Source: Pseudopyrenochaeta lycopersici
Lineage: Eukaryota > Ascomycota > Dothideomycetes > Pleosporales > Pseudopyrenochaetaceae
Assembly (NCBI GenBank): GCA_003313425.1
Contig: NHZP01000032.1
Location: 1-64,000, forward strand
DNA length: 64,000 nt
Reading direction: 5' to 3'
The position numbers and the translations under genes were made by a program. The notes beneath the pieces are model-generated. The model was not told the origin of the DNA and ran no database searches. It was given only the letters and a program-made list of their open reading frames with translations. Positions within the stretch are counted from its first letter, which is position 1. Every line of letters begins with the position of its first letter. Below, in pieces: positions 45,651-59,300 of the stretch.

Positions 45651-46479
45651 CTATTAGAGCTTTCTCTCTAAGTTAATCGTGCAATCTCCTAGTAATATAG
45701 CAAGTTTCTTCGTTATGCTAGGTAGCAACCTAGCACCTAGCTTTATAGCGTCGTAGACTTCCTGATAGGTTAAGTCGTCTCGTACAGCTTAGTCCTAGTG
45801 TTCAGTAATTAAGTCCTTAAGGATTAGAGCTTTTAGTAGGGACTCAGCTATAATTAAGCCGTTAAGGGTTAACGTAGGGGTTTATATAACCCCTATAACT
45901 GTTAGATCTTACTATTAGGCTAGTACTAACATAACAAACTCTCTGCTTACTAGGCGGCTGTCGTCCGTTCCTTATAGTAGGTCCTAGTCTCTTCTAGATA
46001 GTGCGTCTGCTTAGGTGTTCTCCTTACCTAGATAGTACTGCAGCTTTATATTATTAAACTGTAATAGGTAGACTAACTATTGTACGTGTTATTCTATTAT
46101 CTTTTACTTCTTTATAAAGTACTCTAGGTTCTTATAGTTAGTAATTACTTTAAATTCTTATACGCTATAGAGTTCTGCGTCCTATTCATTTAGGCATGTA
46201 ATAACTGCTAGCAACTCCTTATCGTGAATTAGGTAGTTACTCTCGTGCGCTAGAAATTTCCTTAAGAGGTAAGCTACCGTGCGAAGGGTTTCTTACTTAT
46301 CTTCTTGTAATAGTACCCCGCCTATAGTAAAGCCTAAAAAGTTATATTCTACTATTATCTGTTATTTAGGTAAGAAAGCAGCGAGGACTTCGTCTGCTAA
46401 GAATGCATCCTTAAGAGCTTAGAAACTCTGCTCTTGTTCTGTGTCCTACAGGAATTTCTCTTCTTTTCTTGTTAGCTGT

Positions 46480-47450
46480 ACAAGAGGCTCTACTAGTTAA
46501 GAGAAGTTTAGGATAAAGCGTCTGTAGAAGTTAGCGAACCCTAGGAATCCTTATACGCCTTTAACTATTATTAAGGCCTCCTATTCTTAAATAGCTTAGA
46601 CTTTCTTAGGGTCTATAGATATACTCTTCTGTACTTCTAGGATAAAGCTAAGGTACTTTGTACGCTAAATATTAAACTCGCATTTACTTAGTTCTAGGTG
46701 TAGTCCTACTTCTTATAGGCGATCTAATACTTTTCGTACGTAGGCGTAGTGCTAAGAGAGGGATCCTTTAGTAAAGATAAGGATATTGTCTAGGTATGCA
46801 GAGGCGAAGTCGTCTAAGAAGTCTTATAGGGCCCAGTTAATATACCTCTAGAAGGTACTTAGTATATTTACTAAGCTAAAGGGCGTTACTAGCTACTCGT
46901 ACAATCTAAATTGTGTTTAAAACGCAGTCATCTATTCTAATCCTTTACTTATCCTTATCTTATAGAATACTACAGTAACGTCTAGCTTAGTATACTATGT
47001 AGCTTATCCAATTTAGTTTAACGTCTCACGTATAAGAGGTAGTAGGTAACAGTCCTTCTTAGTTAGGGCGTTAAGAGCTCTGTAGTCTACACAGAATCGT
47101 AGTCCTCCTCCTAGCTTGCGTACGAATAGTACAGGTGAGGCCGCTAGTAAGCTGCTCGCACAGATAAACCCTTTGTCTAGGAGGTCTAATAGCGTCTTCC
47201 TTAGTACTAAGAGTTTATCTCTTAACATTGCGTAGAGAGGTCTGTACGGTATCTCTAGCTTCTATCTATCCTTCTCTTCTAACTCTATTACGTAGTCTTG
47301 TTGTAGGCCTCGCTATAGGGGTAGCTTATTTCCTTCCTTAGGTAGGAATATCTTCAGATAAGGTCGTACGTAAGCTAGCAGGGCGTCGCATATTTCCTGC
47401 GGTGTTTTCTAGACCTTTAGGCGTAGTGCTTTCTTAATATCCCTTAGGCT
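46480..47450 (-). pseudogene. gypsy reverse transcriptase, RIPed
   Basis: Minus frame 47013-47228 reads [20 protein letters not shown] then [17 protein letters not shown], the classic gypsy RT entry. The catalytic strand YLDNILIF is at about 46775-46800 (Asp-Asn in place of Asp-Asp, a known gypsy variant). RNase H-like sequence follows to about 45900. Stops are frequent. Confidence 0.8.
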
Positions 47451-48049
47451 TGCAGTAAAGATTTAAGTCTTACTGTAGCTTTGTCTATAGTATCGTACGT
47501 AGTGTTAGAAAGCTACAGCTAATACTAAGGTACAGCTAAAGTCTAGGGTAGCGTGTTCTATACTATATACGGTAACCTTATATACTTTTAAGTACAGAAG
47601 TTTCTTCTCTGCGTTAATAACGCCTTTAATACTCTCTAACTAAGTCTTCCTAAGGATTATGTTATATTAGTAAGTAGTTAGGGTAACGTACGCAGCTGCG
47701 TGCTGCTGTATTCCTCCTACATCTAATAAAAATTTAGTAACGTACGATACTGTACTCTTTTATTCGTTTACCTCTTTAATCTTAATAGGGAGGATCTTAA
47801 TGTGTGGTAAGTTTAAGTCCCTTATAAGTTTCTCACTTAATAAACAGTAGGTGCAGTAACTGTTATTAATTATAGCAGTAGCTAGTTGTACAGAATTAAT
47901 AATAATATTTATAGACATAGGTTTTGTAGTTACTAGCTGTAGTAAAAGTAACCTTATTATTTGTATAAGGTTTTAGACTTGTGTAGGCTCTAGCACACGA
48001 CTTCGTGCTAGAGCTACTCTTTTCCCTCGTCTAAGGAGGATAGGGATTC

Positions 48050-49240
48050 TGTTACTTGTTTAGTAGTTACAGATGCAATCTTTATAGGTTTTATAGGTTT
48101 ATTAACCTGTCTTGTATAATAGCCTTCTTGGCTGTTCAATAACTTTGTTATACACTAGGCTACTTAGTAGTCGTGCAGACCGCACCTTAAACAGGCGCCG
48201 TTCTCTTTTCTTTCTTAGACCTGTTTACGTGTTCCCTAGAATTCTTTTCTAGGTTTCGCACGGAGCTAGTAAGCTCCTATAGAAGTTATCTAGTCTATCT
48301 TATTATTATCTCTTTAGGTTATTAGTTAGCTCTGCGTGTCGTACGCTTCGCCTATATAGCTCTTACTTATAGTAATTCTCTCTATAGCTCTTAAATTTTC
48401 CTAGGTTACCCTAGTCCGTCGTACGAACTCTTTATACGTTTCTCTAAACAGTAGTTAATAACCTGCTTAGGTCCTTAGCAGCTTACTGTTTAAGCTGCTC
48501 TTAAGATAGTTAATCTTCTAAACGTAGCTTGCGTTGTCTAACCTAGCTTTAAGGAGCTTAAGGTTAAACGCTTGGACATAAGGGTTGAATTCTGTTCTTC
48601 CTTACTTAGTCGTACGGAGGTATTTAAGGGCTTTCTCTCTTACTATAGGGTCCTTAAAGAAGTTATTAAGGTAGGACTATAGCTTAAGGAGGGATGGCGT
48701 TGCTAGCCTATTCATAAGGTTTGTCACATATAGGCTAAGGGCGTTAAACGCTTAGCCTATCGTACAAGTGATAACGTAATTCACTCTACTGTCATCGTCC
48801 GGGTAGGCTGCACGGTCTCTGTACAGCTTTGCTTAGACCTTTATTTTCTATTAAAGATATTGCTCGTGCGAGCCTTTCTCGAAGACTTCTACATTTAGCA
48901 GTCTTAGTTTCCTAATCTCTTATACGGGAGAGTCTTACTATTCTGTTGAAAAGGGGGTAGAGACCGTGCGTGCTGTCTGTGCACTGCTTAATTCAGCGAC
49001 TAAGTTCTTTAGCTCCTGAACTTGGTTCTGCAATAACTCGTACAGCTAGCTCTGCTGTTAACTAGCTAACTCGTTAAGGCTGTCTCATAAGGAGTTAACT
49101 GTTACTAATAGATCTTCTGCTAAGGGTTAGTTATTACGTAGTTGTTAGGGGTCGTGCTGATGCAACTAGTGTTGCTAAGGTGCGTGCTGGTGCAGCTGGT
49201 GTTGCTGCTGTCCTAAGGCTCCTGTCATCTACATCTAGTG
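48050..49240 (-). pseudogene. gypsy gag, RIPed
   Basis: Minus strand from about 49240: a His/Gln-rich N-terminus, then EIRKLRLLNVEVFEKGSHEQ, KLYRDRAAYPDDDSRVNYV and later a CGLHDY zinc-knuckle piece near 48180, as in fungal gypsy gag proteins. Several TAG stops. Confidence 0.6.
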
Positions 49241-49328
49241 CTCTTGTTGTTGTAGCTCGTACGCTTGTTGGTTTAAGGGCCCTTAGTGTCCGTCTATTAT
49301 TTTTTTAGGTTATTGATCTTTCTCCTTA

Positions 49329-49578
49329 TGTTATGGGCGAAGAGGCCTGACTAACGAGTGTGCATTTGTCCTATACTACAGAAGGAGAAAGATAGAGAAG
49401 AGGTTACAGGTATCCTTAGAGGATATATATATATGTTCGTACGAGCGAAGAGGAACGTGCTCTTCTAGCTGCTAACTTGTACGAGCTAATAAGAAAAGGG
49501 GGCAGAGGAGATTAAGGAGTTCTTTCCCCGTGCGATAGTAGCGAAGCCTCTCCTGCTTAAAGGGCGCAGCCCATTACA
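49329..49578 (-). repeat. gypsy LTR (5' LTR of the element)
   Basis: TGTTATGGGC ... GCCCATTACA, perfect 10-base terminal inverted ends. The better preserved of the two LTRs. Confidence 0.9.
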
Positions 49579-49771
49579 ATAAGTTATTAGGTTAAGAAAG
49601 GTCTCTATAGATTATAAGCTTAACTAGGTAGATAGTTAGTAGTAATCTTAACCCTACTCTACCTTTATATAAATAGGTAGAACAGTAGAAAAGACAGATG
49701 TATTCTAATACTCGTTATAACCTAACTATTTTAATAGAAAGAAAGGTTAGACAGCTAAGCTTAAATCTTAT

Positions 49772-50070
49772 TGTAAGGCAGTCAACACGCACAGTTAGGA
49801 CAGTCTTAGTTGAAGAAACTCAATTTAAAAGGAAATAGACAAAATAGCAGATACCACTTACCTTCAGGGGAGAGGTGCTGCCTATATACATAAGCTAGAG
49901 CAGGCTAGTCCTAATCCAGTTATCTAGCTAGGTGAAAGGAAAGAGGTAAGAGTTACCTTTCACCTGCGTCTAGTAACTTGGCAGGATCGTTACCTTTCAC
50001 CTGCGTCTAGTAACCTAAAAGGATTGAACCCTAACAGCGCCTAGTAACCTAAAAGGATTGAACCCTAACA
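49772..50070 (-). repeat. LTR-like repeat, inverted copy of 14907-15208
   Basis: Contains the same tandem units (GTTACCTTTCACCTGCGTC twice, then GGATTGAACCCTAACAGCGC twice). Ends TGTAAGGCAG and CCCTAACA agree with TG...CA. No target duplication visible. Confidence 0.55.
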
Positions 50071-53000
50071 GCGCCTATTTAGCGTCTTAATAAAAGAAAA
50101 GTTTTAAGATATAATAGTAAAATATGTATTCTAAAAGAACTAGCTATTAGGTAAGAAATTTATTCTAGAACTATGATATATATATAGTAAGTTACTTTAG
50201 TATATATAGAATACTTAAGCTAATTAAAAGGCTATACTATTAGCTAATACTTAGTTATAATACTTAAGGGTAAATAAGAATATATACTATTTACTAAAGG
50301 AGTAACGCTCTAAAGTATAGTTAATATAAAACATTAATACTTTTACTAATTCTTAAGAATATATTTACAAAAGTTACACTAAACTTTATTTCTAAGTTAC
50401 TCTTAGTAAAGAATAGTTTAAGTTATATAGTTAATATAATCTTTATAATTATTAATTACTTCTTAAAGATAGTACTTTATATACTTACTTTAAAAATATA
50501 AAATATAAAATAGTTTATAAAAGCTTACTTTAAGTATATAATTTTAAAGTTTAAAGTATAAAAAAGTATTATATTAAATAGAAGCTTTATCTTTACTTCT
50601 AACTTTTAGGTAGAGATTTACTACTAACTATAAGTAAAGTATAAGCTAAGTATAGCTTTCTATCTATAAATAGATAGATAAATAGAATACTAGAATTAAA
50701 TACTTATATAATACTTTTATGTTTTTATATTTATAGCTTAAGATAACTAAGTTAAGCTTTTAAGTATAGCTTAATTTATATATAATAATTTAGTCTATAA
50801 GCTAATAAAATTAACTCTTTTTAATACTATATATAGTAAGTACTTACTAGTTACTTTACTTCTTAAAGATAGTAGACTAAAAAAAAAATACTTAATATAA
50901 TAAATTCAGTTAAGTATATATATAGTATAAAGACTATACTTATAAAATACTTATATAAAGTATAAGAGTATTAAAGCCAATCTTATAATAAAAGGTATAA
51001 GAATAAAGTATTTTACTAAGAAGACCTTATATTACTTAGTACTAAGTATATTAACTTGACTTACTAATTAAATAAAAAGTTATCTAGTAAGTTTATTAGA
51101 CACTTTAAAGTATGAGAAGTCTTTAGAATATAAGTATATTACTTAATTTTACTACTTTACTACTATATTTATAATATATTTTATATGTTACTTTTTAAAT
51201 CCTAAAACTCTTAGTAAGAAGAAGAAGAAAATACTTAGCTACTTAATAGTACTTTTAAAAGATTCTAAGTAAATATATAAAGAAGAGCTAACTATAGTAC
51301 TAGCTAAAGTAAAAAAGCTACAACAAAACCTACAATACCCAAACCCCAGCACCAGACCCCAAAAATACAAATAACTTAGTTTAAAAGTTTAAATAAGAGA
51401 GAAAAGCTATATACTTAAGAAAGAGAAAGAAAGTATAAGTTATATAACTAAAGTACTAAGAAAAATTAATTTTAAGAAGAAAAGGTAAGATTTATTATTA
51501 TAGTTTTAGGCTTATAAGTATTTATAAAAAGTAAAAGAAAACTTTTAAAAAATACTAAGACTACTTAACTATGATTACTTATATTAGATTTAATCTCTTC
51601 ATTAGTATTATTTATACTTAAGTCGCTAATATTACTTATTAAAGCTTAATAAGAAACTTTTAAAACTTCTAAAGCTTAAAGTATCTTTAGCTTTATCTTA
51701 ACCTTAGCTTTAACTTTTACTTTTACTTTTACTTTTTATATTATAATAAGCTATAATACCTCTATAGCGTAAGATAGAAGTATTATCTTCTCTTTTACTA
51801 TTATCTTTACTACGTCCTTTATTATCTTCTTTTTTATTATTTTTTTTTCTTCTTTTTTCTCTTCTTTTATTTTTTACTCTGCTTTTCTTCTTTTACTTCT
51901 TTTACTCTTTCTACTTTTACTACTCTTACTACTACTACTATTATTATTATTATTAGTATTACCTAAGAAGGTACTTTTTAAAGATATTAGCTTATACTTT
52001 TAGTATAAATAATATACTAGTATACTTTATCAGACGCGTAAGCTATAAGCTACTCTAAAGTAGCTATAATCTTACGCTATTTAACTAAAATTAGCTTTAG
52101 AAACTAAAGTAAAGTAGTAAGTACTTAAGTAGTAATACTTAAAAGCATACTAGTATAAGTAGTATAGTAGTAGTAGTTAGTAAGCTCTAGATTAAATTAG
52201 CGCTAGTAGCATATAAGCTTAACGCTAGTTATAATAACTATGGTGTTAGTTTAGGGGGAAGTAGTAGTAGTTATAGTAGTATTATATTAGCTATAAAGAA
52301 TATATAAGTAATTTAAGTAGGTATTAAGCTTATAAGAGGCCTATATTTATTAATAACAACGTACCTAAAGTAAGCTATAGAAAAACTTATAGGAGCATAA
52401 GTACTATAGTTACTCTATATATAATAGCTATAGCGCTTATAATTTAAGTTATTATAGGTTTTGTTCTACTTAGTAATATTCTACGCGCAGCGTAGGTAAG
52501 TTTTAATTACTACGTCTTAGTTTGTACACTTATTAGCTAAAGCTTATGTAAAGGGCCTAGCACTATAAAAGTATAACTTCTGAATATACTTTAGATTTAG
52601 GTAATAGACTATAGTATTAAGTAAGTTATATATATTATATATATAATTTAATAGTATTATTATAATAATGCTAGAAAACTCTACTAATATAAAGTAAGTC
52701 TGTACTTTATTACTAGAGAATAAAAAGTCTTAATTACCTTAACTTTCTTAAAAGTAAGAGTATAATATAGTATACTTATAATATATAATAACAACGTGTA
52801 TAAGACGTGTTAAAAAAGCGTAATTAAAATGTATATATAGATACTCTGTTTATATTTTTCTATATAGTTTTAGGTTTTTATGAAGGTTATTAATACTATT
52901 AGAAGCGTTAGCTAAAAAAGAAGGCTCTATAATAAAGCCTTATAAATCTACATCTTAGTATTATAGTATTATTATACTAAGGTTTATTAAGGGCTAGCGT

Positions 53001-53234
53001 ATAATATAAAAGACTTACTTAAAACTTACACTAACTACGTAGAGTAAAGATAATAAGTATTATTCTCTCTTATAACTATCCCTTTAGTATTATCTATAAT
53101 ATAAAGTAAGTACTATAAACTAAAACTATACGTTACTGGGGGCTAAATATAGAAATAGTAAATAGTAGTATACTTAATAATTATTAAAGTTAATTATAAT
53201 ATACTATAAGAGCTATATTATAAAGATCTATATA
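50071..53234. other. heavily RIPed repeat DNA with one CA-rich island
   Basis: Mostly TA-type sequence without frames. The exception is 51316-51371, a CA/CC-rich patch (ACCCAAACCCCAGCACCAG) that kept its CpA dinucleotides. No element family could be identified. Confidence 0.5.
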
Positions 53235-53422
53235 TATAACTATCTTATAAGTTTCTTATAAGGCCTCCTCTAGGTTTTCTAAGTTTATCTTAGTATAAGT
53301 TTCTTAAGATTATATACCTCTAATATTATTAGTTAGTCTAGAGCCTTAGCCTCTTTATAGATTATCTATACCTCTTTCCTTTATTCTTATAACTACTACT
53401 CTTCGTACTTATATTTATAATA
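53235..53422 (-). repeat. RIPed inverted copy of the LTR-like repeat at 25056
   Basis: Reverse complement of 25056-25263 with many C-to-T and G-to-A changes; shared anchors AAGGCC, TCTAGGTTTTCTA and TTAGTCTAGAG. Confidence 0.6.
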
Positions 53423-53724
53423 CTATTCTCTTATCTTAGTCCTTATATCTTTATAAGTAACTTATAGCTTCTTATAGTACTATATAATATTATTTTATTA
53501 AAGACTATATAAATACTATTAGTTAGATTACTATACTTTCTTATAAATATTATTTAAAAAAGAAGTTAGAGTATAAGATATTATTATTAAAAGATAAGTA
53601 TAGGAATTATTATTATAAAAGAGTATTATTATATAAGCTAGTAAATATACTAGTTCTAAACTTTTCTTATTTAGATAAGGAATTAGCCTAATTAGATAAG
53701 TAAGAAGCTAAGGCTAATAATATA

Positions 53725-54030
53725 AAGGAGGGAGCGTTAAACGCCTTTCTTACTACTAGGGTAGCGAATAGGTTAGAAGTACCTGTTATAGGTATAGGTT
53801 GGGTATAGGGTTATACATATGTAGGTTGGGGTTAGGATTAGGTCGCACGGACTAAGGGCATAGGTTTTAGTTGGGTCGCACAGACTCTAGGTTAGGTTAA
53901 GGCTAAGGTTATAACGATATAAGTTTAGGTTTGATTGGACGTACCTACTATAGTTACTTAGTAATAATAATAACTTACTATACTTAGTAACATAACGAAC
54001 TATTTTAGATATATTGTTAGATATAAGAAG
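53725..54030. repeat. telomere-like repeat region, inverted copy of 23940-24175
   Basis: Carries GGTTGGGGTTAGGATTAGG and GGTTAGGTTAAGGCTAAGG runs, and shared single-copy anchors such as GGTCGCACGGACTAA that appear in reverse complement near 24064. Confidence 0.65.
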
Positions 54031-54097
54031 AAGCTTAGAAGTACTGTATAGGAAAGAGCGATAAATAGTAGGACCGATAACTATTGCTAATCGACGG

Positions 54098-54292
54098 AAC
54101 TATTACGATCCTGCTGAGACCTCGCCCTAGTGACCCCAACTGAACCTCATAAAGTATTAGACAAATAACTAAGGTCACGTGGCGTGCTTAGTTAATTAGT
54201 ATAGTTAATAGCACTAAGCACACTAAGTACACTAAGTAACCCGCATAATCTCTATATATATAGTTTATAATAATAAACCTTTATAGCTTATT
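54098..54292 (+). repeat. LTR-like repeat matching 4689-4895
   Basis: Shared GCTTAGTTAATTAGT, ACTAAGCAC and a TATATATA stretch in the same order and orientation. Abuts the truncated gypsy copy at 54293. Confidence 0.55.
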
Positions 54293-55545
54293 ATACGTAC
54301 GACTAGGTACTAGTAACAGGCGTAGGTATCCGTGCTTACTGTCTCTCTACGGGGTGCTTTATCTACATAAGCTGTAATTCTGTACGAATTAGCGGACGTT
54401 TTTACTTATACCTAGCTAGTACTAGGTACTAGCTAGCGTGCAGTACGTTTCTTCTCTTCTTAGGTAACCTGTTTACACAGCTAGATATGCTTACTAGATA
54501 ATTCCCCGTACGAAGGGGTTCATTTTCAGGCACCTAGATCCTAGATCTCTATTAGAGCTTTCTCTCTAAGTTAATTATACAATCTCCTAGTAATATAGTA
54601 AGTTTCTTCGTTATACTAGGTAGCGACCTAGCACTTAGCTTTATAGCGTCGTAGACTTCCTAATAGGTTAAGTTATCTTGTACAGCTTAGTCCTAGTATT
54701 TAGCAATTAAGTCTTTAAGGATTAGAGCTTTTAGTAGAGACTTAGCTATAATTAAGCTATTAAGGGTTAACGTAGGGGTTTATACGACACCTATAACTAT
54801 TATATCTTACTATTAGGCTAGTACTAATATAATAAACTCTCTACTTACTAGGCGGCTGTTGTCTATTCCTTATAGTAGGTCCTAGTCTCTTCTAGATAGT
54901 GCGTCTGCTTAGGTATTCTCCTTACTTAGATAGTACTATAGCTTTATATTATTAAACTATAATAGGTAGACTAACTATTATACGTATTATTCTATTATCT
55001 TTTACTTCTTTATAAAGTACTCTAGGTTCTTATAGTTAGTAATTACTTTAAATTCTTATACGCTATAGAGTTCTGCGTCCTATTTATTTAGGTATATAAT
55101 AACTACTAGTAACTCCTTATTATAAATTAGGTAGTTACTCTTATACGCTAAGAATTTCCTTAAGAGGTAAGCTACTATATAAAGAGTTCTTTACTTATCT
55201 TCTTATAATAGTACCTTACCTATAGTAAAGCCTAAAGAGTTATATTCTACTATTATCTATTATTTAGGTAAGAAAGTAGTAAGGACTTTATCGGCTAAGA
55301 ATACATCCTTAAGAGCTTAGAAACTCTACTCTTATTCTATATCTTATAGGAATTTCTCTTCTTTTCTTATTAGCTATATAAGAGGCTCTACTAGTTAAGA
55401 GAAGTTTAAGATAAAGCGTCTATAGAAGTTAGCAAACCTTAAGAATCTTTATACGCCTTTAACTATTATTAGGGCCTCTTATTCTTAAATAGCTTAGACT
55501 TTCTTAAAGTTTATAGATATACTCTTCTATACTTCTATAATTTAG
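54293..55545 (-). mobile_element. truncated gypsy copy (part of pol)
   Basis: Matches 45403-46655 of the complete gypsy element almost base for base with constant offset (about 8,890), from ACGTACGACTAGG to the segment around ATAGATATACTCTTCT. It is more RIPed than the complete copy. Both ends are cut inside pol; no LTR is attached. Confidence 0.85.
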
Positions 55546-55876
55546 GAATCTACTTATAACTTATCTCTTACTCCATATCTTCTATATAACTCTTACCTTA
55601 CTTACTTCTTTTTATTTATAATCTATTACTTCTTCCTTAAATATTACTATACGTCTTTCTTCTATTATAATACTAAATATCTCTATACCTATTCTTCTAC
55701 TATTACTAAGTTAAATTGCTATACTATTCTAGCTAATAACTTAACCCCTTTATTATATTTAACTACTGCTTACTTTAACCTTTAATAAATTTTTAATTAT
55801 AACCCTAGCGGCTTTATTATTTCTTCTCTATTTTATATCTTCTATATACTTTTCTACTAACTACTTAAACTTATAA
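55546..55876. other. AT-rich repeat DNA, nothing recognised
   Basis: TA-rich sequence into which the complete copia element inserted; the same type of sequence resumes after 63161. Confidence 0.5.
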
Positions 55877-55881
55877 GTTAT

Positions 55882-56233
55882 TGTTGCAAACAACGCGCTG
55901 TGACCTGGGGTACGGTAGGCTCACGTGCGCGCTGACGTAGGAGCTTACCCTGGAGAGACACGTCTTTTGTGTGCATTCAAGGGCGCGCTCACGTACGCGC
56001 TCACGTGCGCGCTCACGTGCAAGCTCACGCAGGAGACACCTGAAGGTAGACTCACGTGCGCGCACGCGCACGCGTACACGCTGCTCACGCTCCTACTGTA
56101 TAATGGCCCCTGTAATAGGCCGTGCTCAGCTCTCCTTTATATAGCTGGCTCTTAAAGCCTCCTAGACAAAACAGTAGTCTATCTCATAGATCACCTAGGT
56201 AACTGTTACCAAGCTCTCCCCTTTTCCTCCACA
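55882..56233 (+). repeat. 5' LTR, GC-rich with CACGTG array
   Basis: TGTTGCAAAC ... CCTCCACA, 352 bp. Differs from the 3' LTR mainly by lacking a 13-bp piece (GCTGATGGGCAAG or equivalent). TATA-like TTTATATAGC lies downstream of the array. Confidence 0.9.
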
Positions 56234-56357
56234 GTTATAAGCCCAGCGCTTTAAGGACGCAAGTCGATTCTCCCTGCGAACTTAAAGAGCTGGTAAACAG
56301 TTACTTTGCCGCTCCAACCTAAATAACCCCTATATACAGGTCATTAACGCTTATAAA

Positions 56358-59300
56358 ATGGACGATAAAATCACTAAGCCTACGCCTATCCCGCAGATCC
56401 TGCTTAAGGATCAAATAAGCTAGCTAGAATAGTATATGCAGCTTCAATATTACGCACACGCAAAGCAAGTCTAGCACTTAATCAACCTATTAGGAGCAGA
56501 TACTCCAAACCCCTACGACGCTATCTCGCAGCTCCCTATAATTAAAGAGGTTATAACTAAAGAAAGAGTAAGGAGGCAGCTCTCTTAGGAGAGAGCTCAG
56601 GCTAGCAGAGATAACCTAAGCGACAAGACAATCCAGGCGCTCTATTAGCAGGAGCTAAAGAAACATATATTATTAACGAGCACTAGAGCTATTAAGGATA
56701 AGCGCGTAAAGCAAGTTAGAGATTAGGTTTAAGCTACTGTCTTAATAGAGATTATGGCGCCAATCACAATACTACTTATGTCTTAGAAAAAGTACACCGT
56801 GCAGGCTCTAATTTGAGCCCTTAAGGTCAAGCTTACTCCCTCAGAAGCTAGTACAATCAACTACCTTAGAGCAGAATACTAACATCACCTAGAGATCGCG
56901 AAGCAGAGGAACATAACGCCAGAAGCGTAGTACCAGAAGTAGAACACCCTGCATATAAAAGTAAAAATGTACGATCTCTACAAAGTAAAAGGAGAGCTTG
57001 CAGCGTAAGACTTCCTAAAGGCACTAGCTCTAAAGCTCGCCTCTAAGTAGGCACAGACTATATACAATCAAATCCTGCAGAACACAGCGCTTAGAGAACC
57101 AACAATCTCACTAGATAAGCTAGGCCGAATCTTCTTAGTTATAACCCACGAGTACACTGTGCACGCAAAAGGGAGGCAAGTAGGGGTATTTACAACGTTC
57201 AGAGGACGCTCAGACAAGCACTAATCTCTAAAAAAGCAATACAAGTGCCCCTATAAGCTAAATAAAGCTTCTAACTACTATTAGGCACTAGAGGAGTGCC
57301 GTACCCTAAAGGCAGTCGTGACGAGATTATTAACGCTCATAACGGCTAGTAAGTAAGAGGAGATAATAAAGCAGCTCTTAAGTAAAGAATATAAGGAGCT
57401 CCGAGACCGCCTAATAAAGAAAGGCTAGGTAATCCCTAAGACAGAGCTTCTGACAATTACCTACCCTAGAAGCATTTAAGCTACAGTAATTAACCTACAG
57501 CTGTTTTTACTAAGCTCCTTATTAGGCGTTTACGCAACAATAGACTTCGCCGCTCATCCCCTCTTAACAAGCACTATCCTTAACAACAGAGCTACTACGC
57601 ACCTTATTAACACGAAGGATCTACTTATACTAGGAAGCTTTAAGAAGGCGCAGGGTGTATAAACAGTCAAGGCAGAAACTTAAGCGTTTCCTATTTAAGG
57701 CACAGGCACTAAAGTACTTAAAGGAGCTCTGTACAGAGTAAGAGGTAAGAATATAGAGGATCTCACCTTATAAGAAGTAGTAGTTATAGAAGGTTTCCAT
57801 ATAAATATAGTATTAGAAGCTCGTCTTAACGACAAAAAGCTCTAGTATCTTAGATTAGATTACACACTGCGCATAGGAACACTAGAATAGAATATAGTTC
57901 TCGCGAAGCTTAAGAGAGCTTATAACCTCACTTTTATTAAATTAAAGTATAAGCCTTACTCTTATATCTCAATTAACGCAGTAATCCTAGAGCGCTCACA
58001 ACTAAGGTTATAGAGAACTCATCCAAGGAGTGATTCTAAGGAGCTGTGGCACTTAAGAGTAGGTTACTTAGGACCCACTGCTCTTCAAGCGTTAGTAACA
58101 AAGGCGCGAAACGTAAAAATTAAAGGGACAGCGCGTGTAAAGTGCGAGCACTACGCTATAACACATGCAAAGCAAGTAATCTTACAGAGACCTCAGGAAC
58201 GATTACCTCAGCCATTCTAGAGAGTAGCATAGGATCTATTTAATATACTAACAGGAAGGCTCAAGGAATAATAGTTTATCCTGCTTAAATATAACTACAG
58301 CAGAAAGATCACTATATACCCTCTACAAAGAAAAACGCTCGCGGAGATTATAAGGATCCTTACAAACTTCCAGAGCAGGGTAAAGACTCAGTATCAGCTT
58401 AAGATCTACAAACTGCAGTAAGACAGAGACACAGCTACACTTCCGTAGAGAGGCACCTTAACCTATAAGCTGTAAGCAAAAGAGTAAGGGATAGAAATAG
58501 AGCCCTCCCTAGCCTATACCTACAAGCTAAACGGAGGCCTAGAAATAGCAGGTTAAAAGATTATTACTAAGTTAATTAAAATAAGAAGTAGAGCGAGGCT
58601 CTTAGCAAAGCTCTAGCCAGAAGTAATAGAAGCAGTAGCTTAGCTATATAATATGAGCCCTTCACAAGCGCATAATCTGAGCTCACTAAACAAGGTGCTC
58701 AACGCATGGTTTACATAGTACTTCCGTTGGTACAGCCCTACGCAAGTACGTCACATTACAGCTGATCTAAGACCTAATTGGAGCAGGATACACGCGTACA
58801 GCTACCGAGCTTACCCTTTAAACAAGGAAAGAGCAGCTAGACGCAATAAGCGAGGGTTCAAAGTAACCCCAAGGAGCTATATAGGTTACCTAGTTAGATA
58901 CAGAGCATCTAACATATACTACATATAGGTCCCAAAGCTCAATTAGGTAATCACCACGAGAAACATAACCTTTAACGAAAAACTATTCTTTAAAGATAAA
59001 AAGGAGATCACCGCAATTATAATAGAAGAAGCTACAAAGATTATTTATATTCTTTATAAGCCAGACGAAGTACTATACGCTAGAAAGATCCTAGAGCTCT
59101 TACCTAAACAAACAATTAAGTAAGAAGGCTAAGAAACTTATCAGTCCTCTAAGTAAGAGCTTAGGAGTGCTATAGTTCAAAGAAACAATCAGACAGTCAG
59201 CCAACTAAAAGATTAGGACGTTAGACTAATACTAACTGCGCGAGAGGAAAGCTAGGCTAGTAATCCTCTAGAGATCTACGCAGGACTAAATAAGCAAACA

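Larger units (their letters stand above)
42852..49578 (-). mobile_element. complete Ty3/gypsy (chromodomain) retrotransposon
   Basis: Two 250-bp LTRs in direct orientation flank 6.2 kb of internal sequence coding on the minus strand, with order gag, RT, integrase, chromodomain. The element is bounded by a perfect 5-bp target duplication ATAAG (42847-42851 and 49579-49583). Reading frames are riddled with TAG/TAA at Gln and Trp positions. It inserted into already AT-rich repeat DNA. A truncated second copy is at 54293-55545 and a solo LTR at 22716. Confidence 0.92.
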
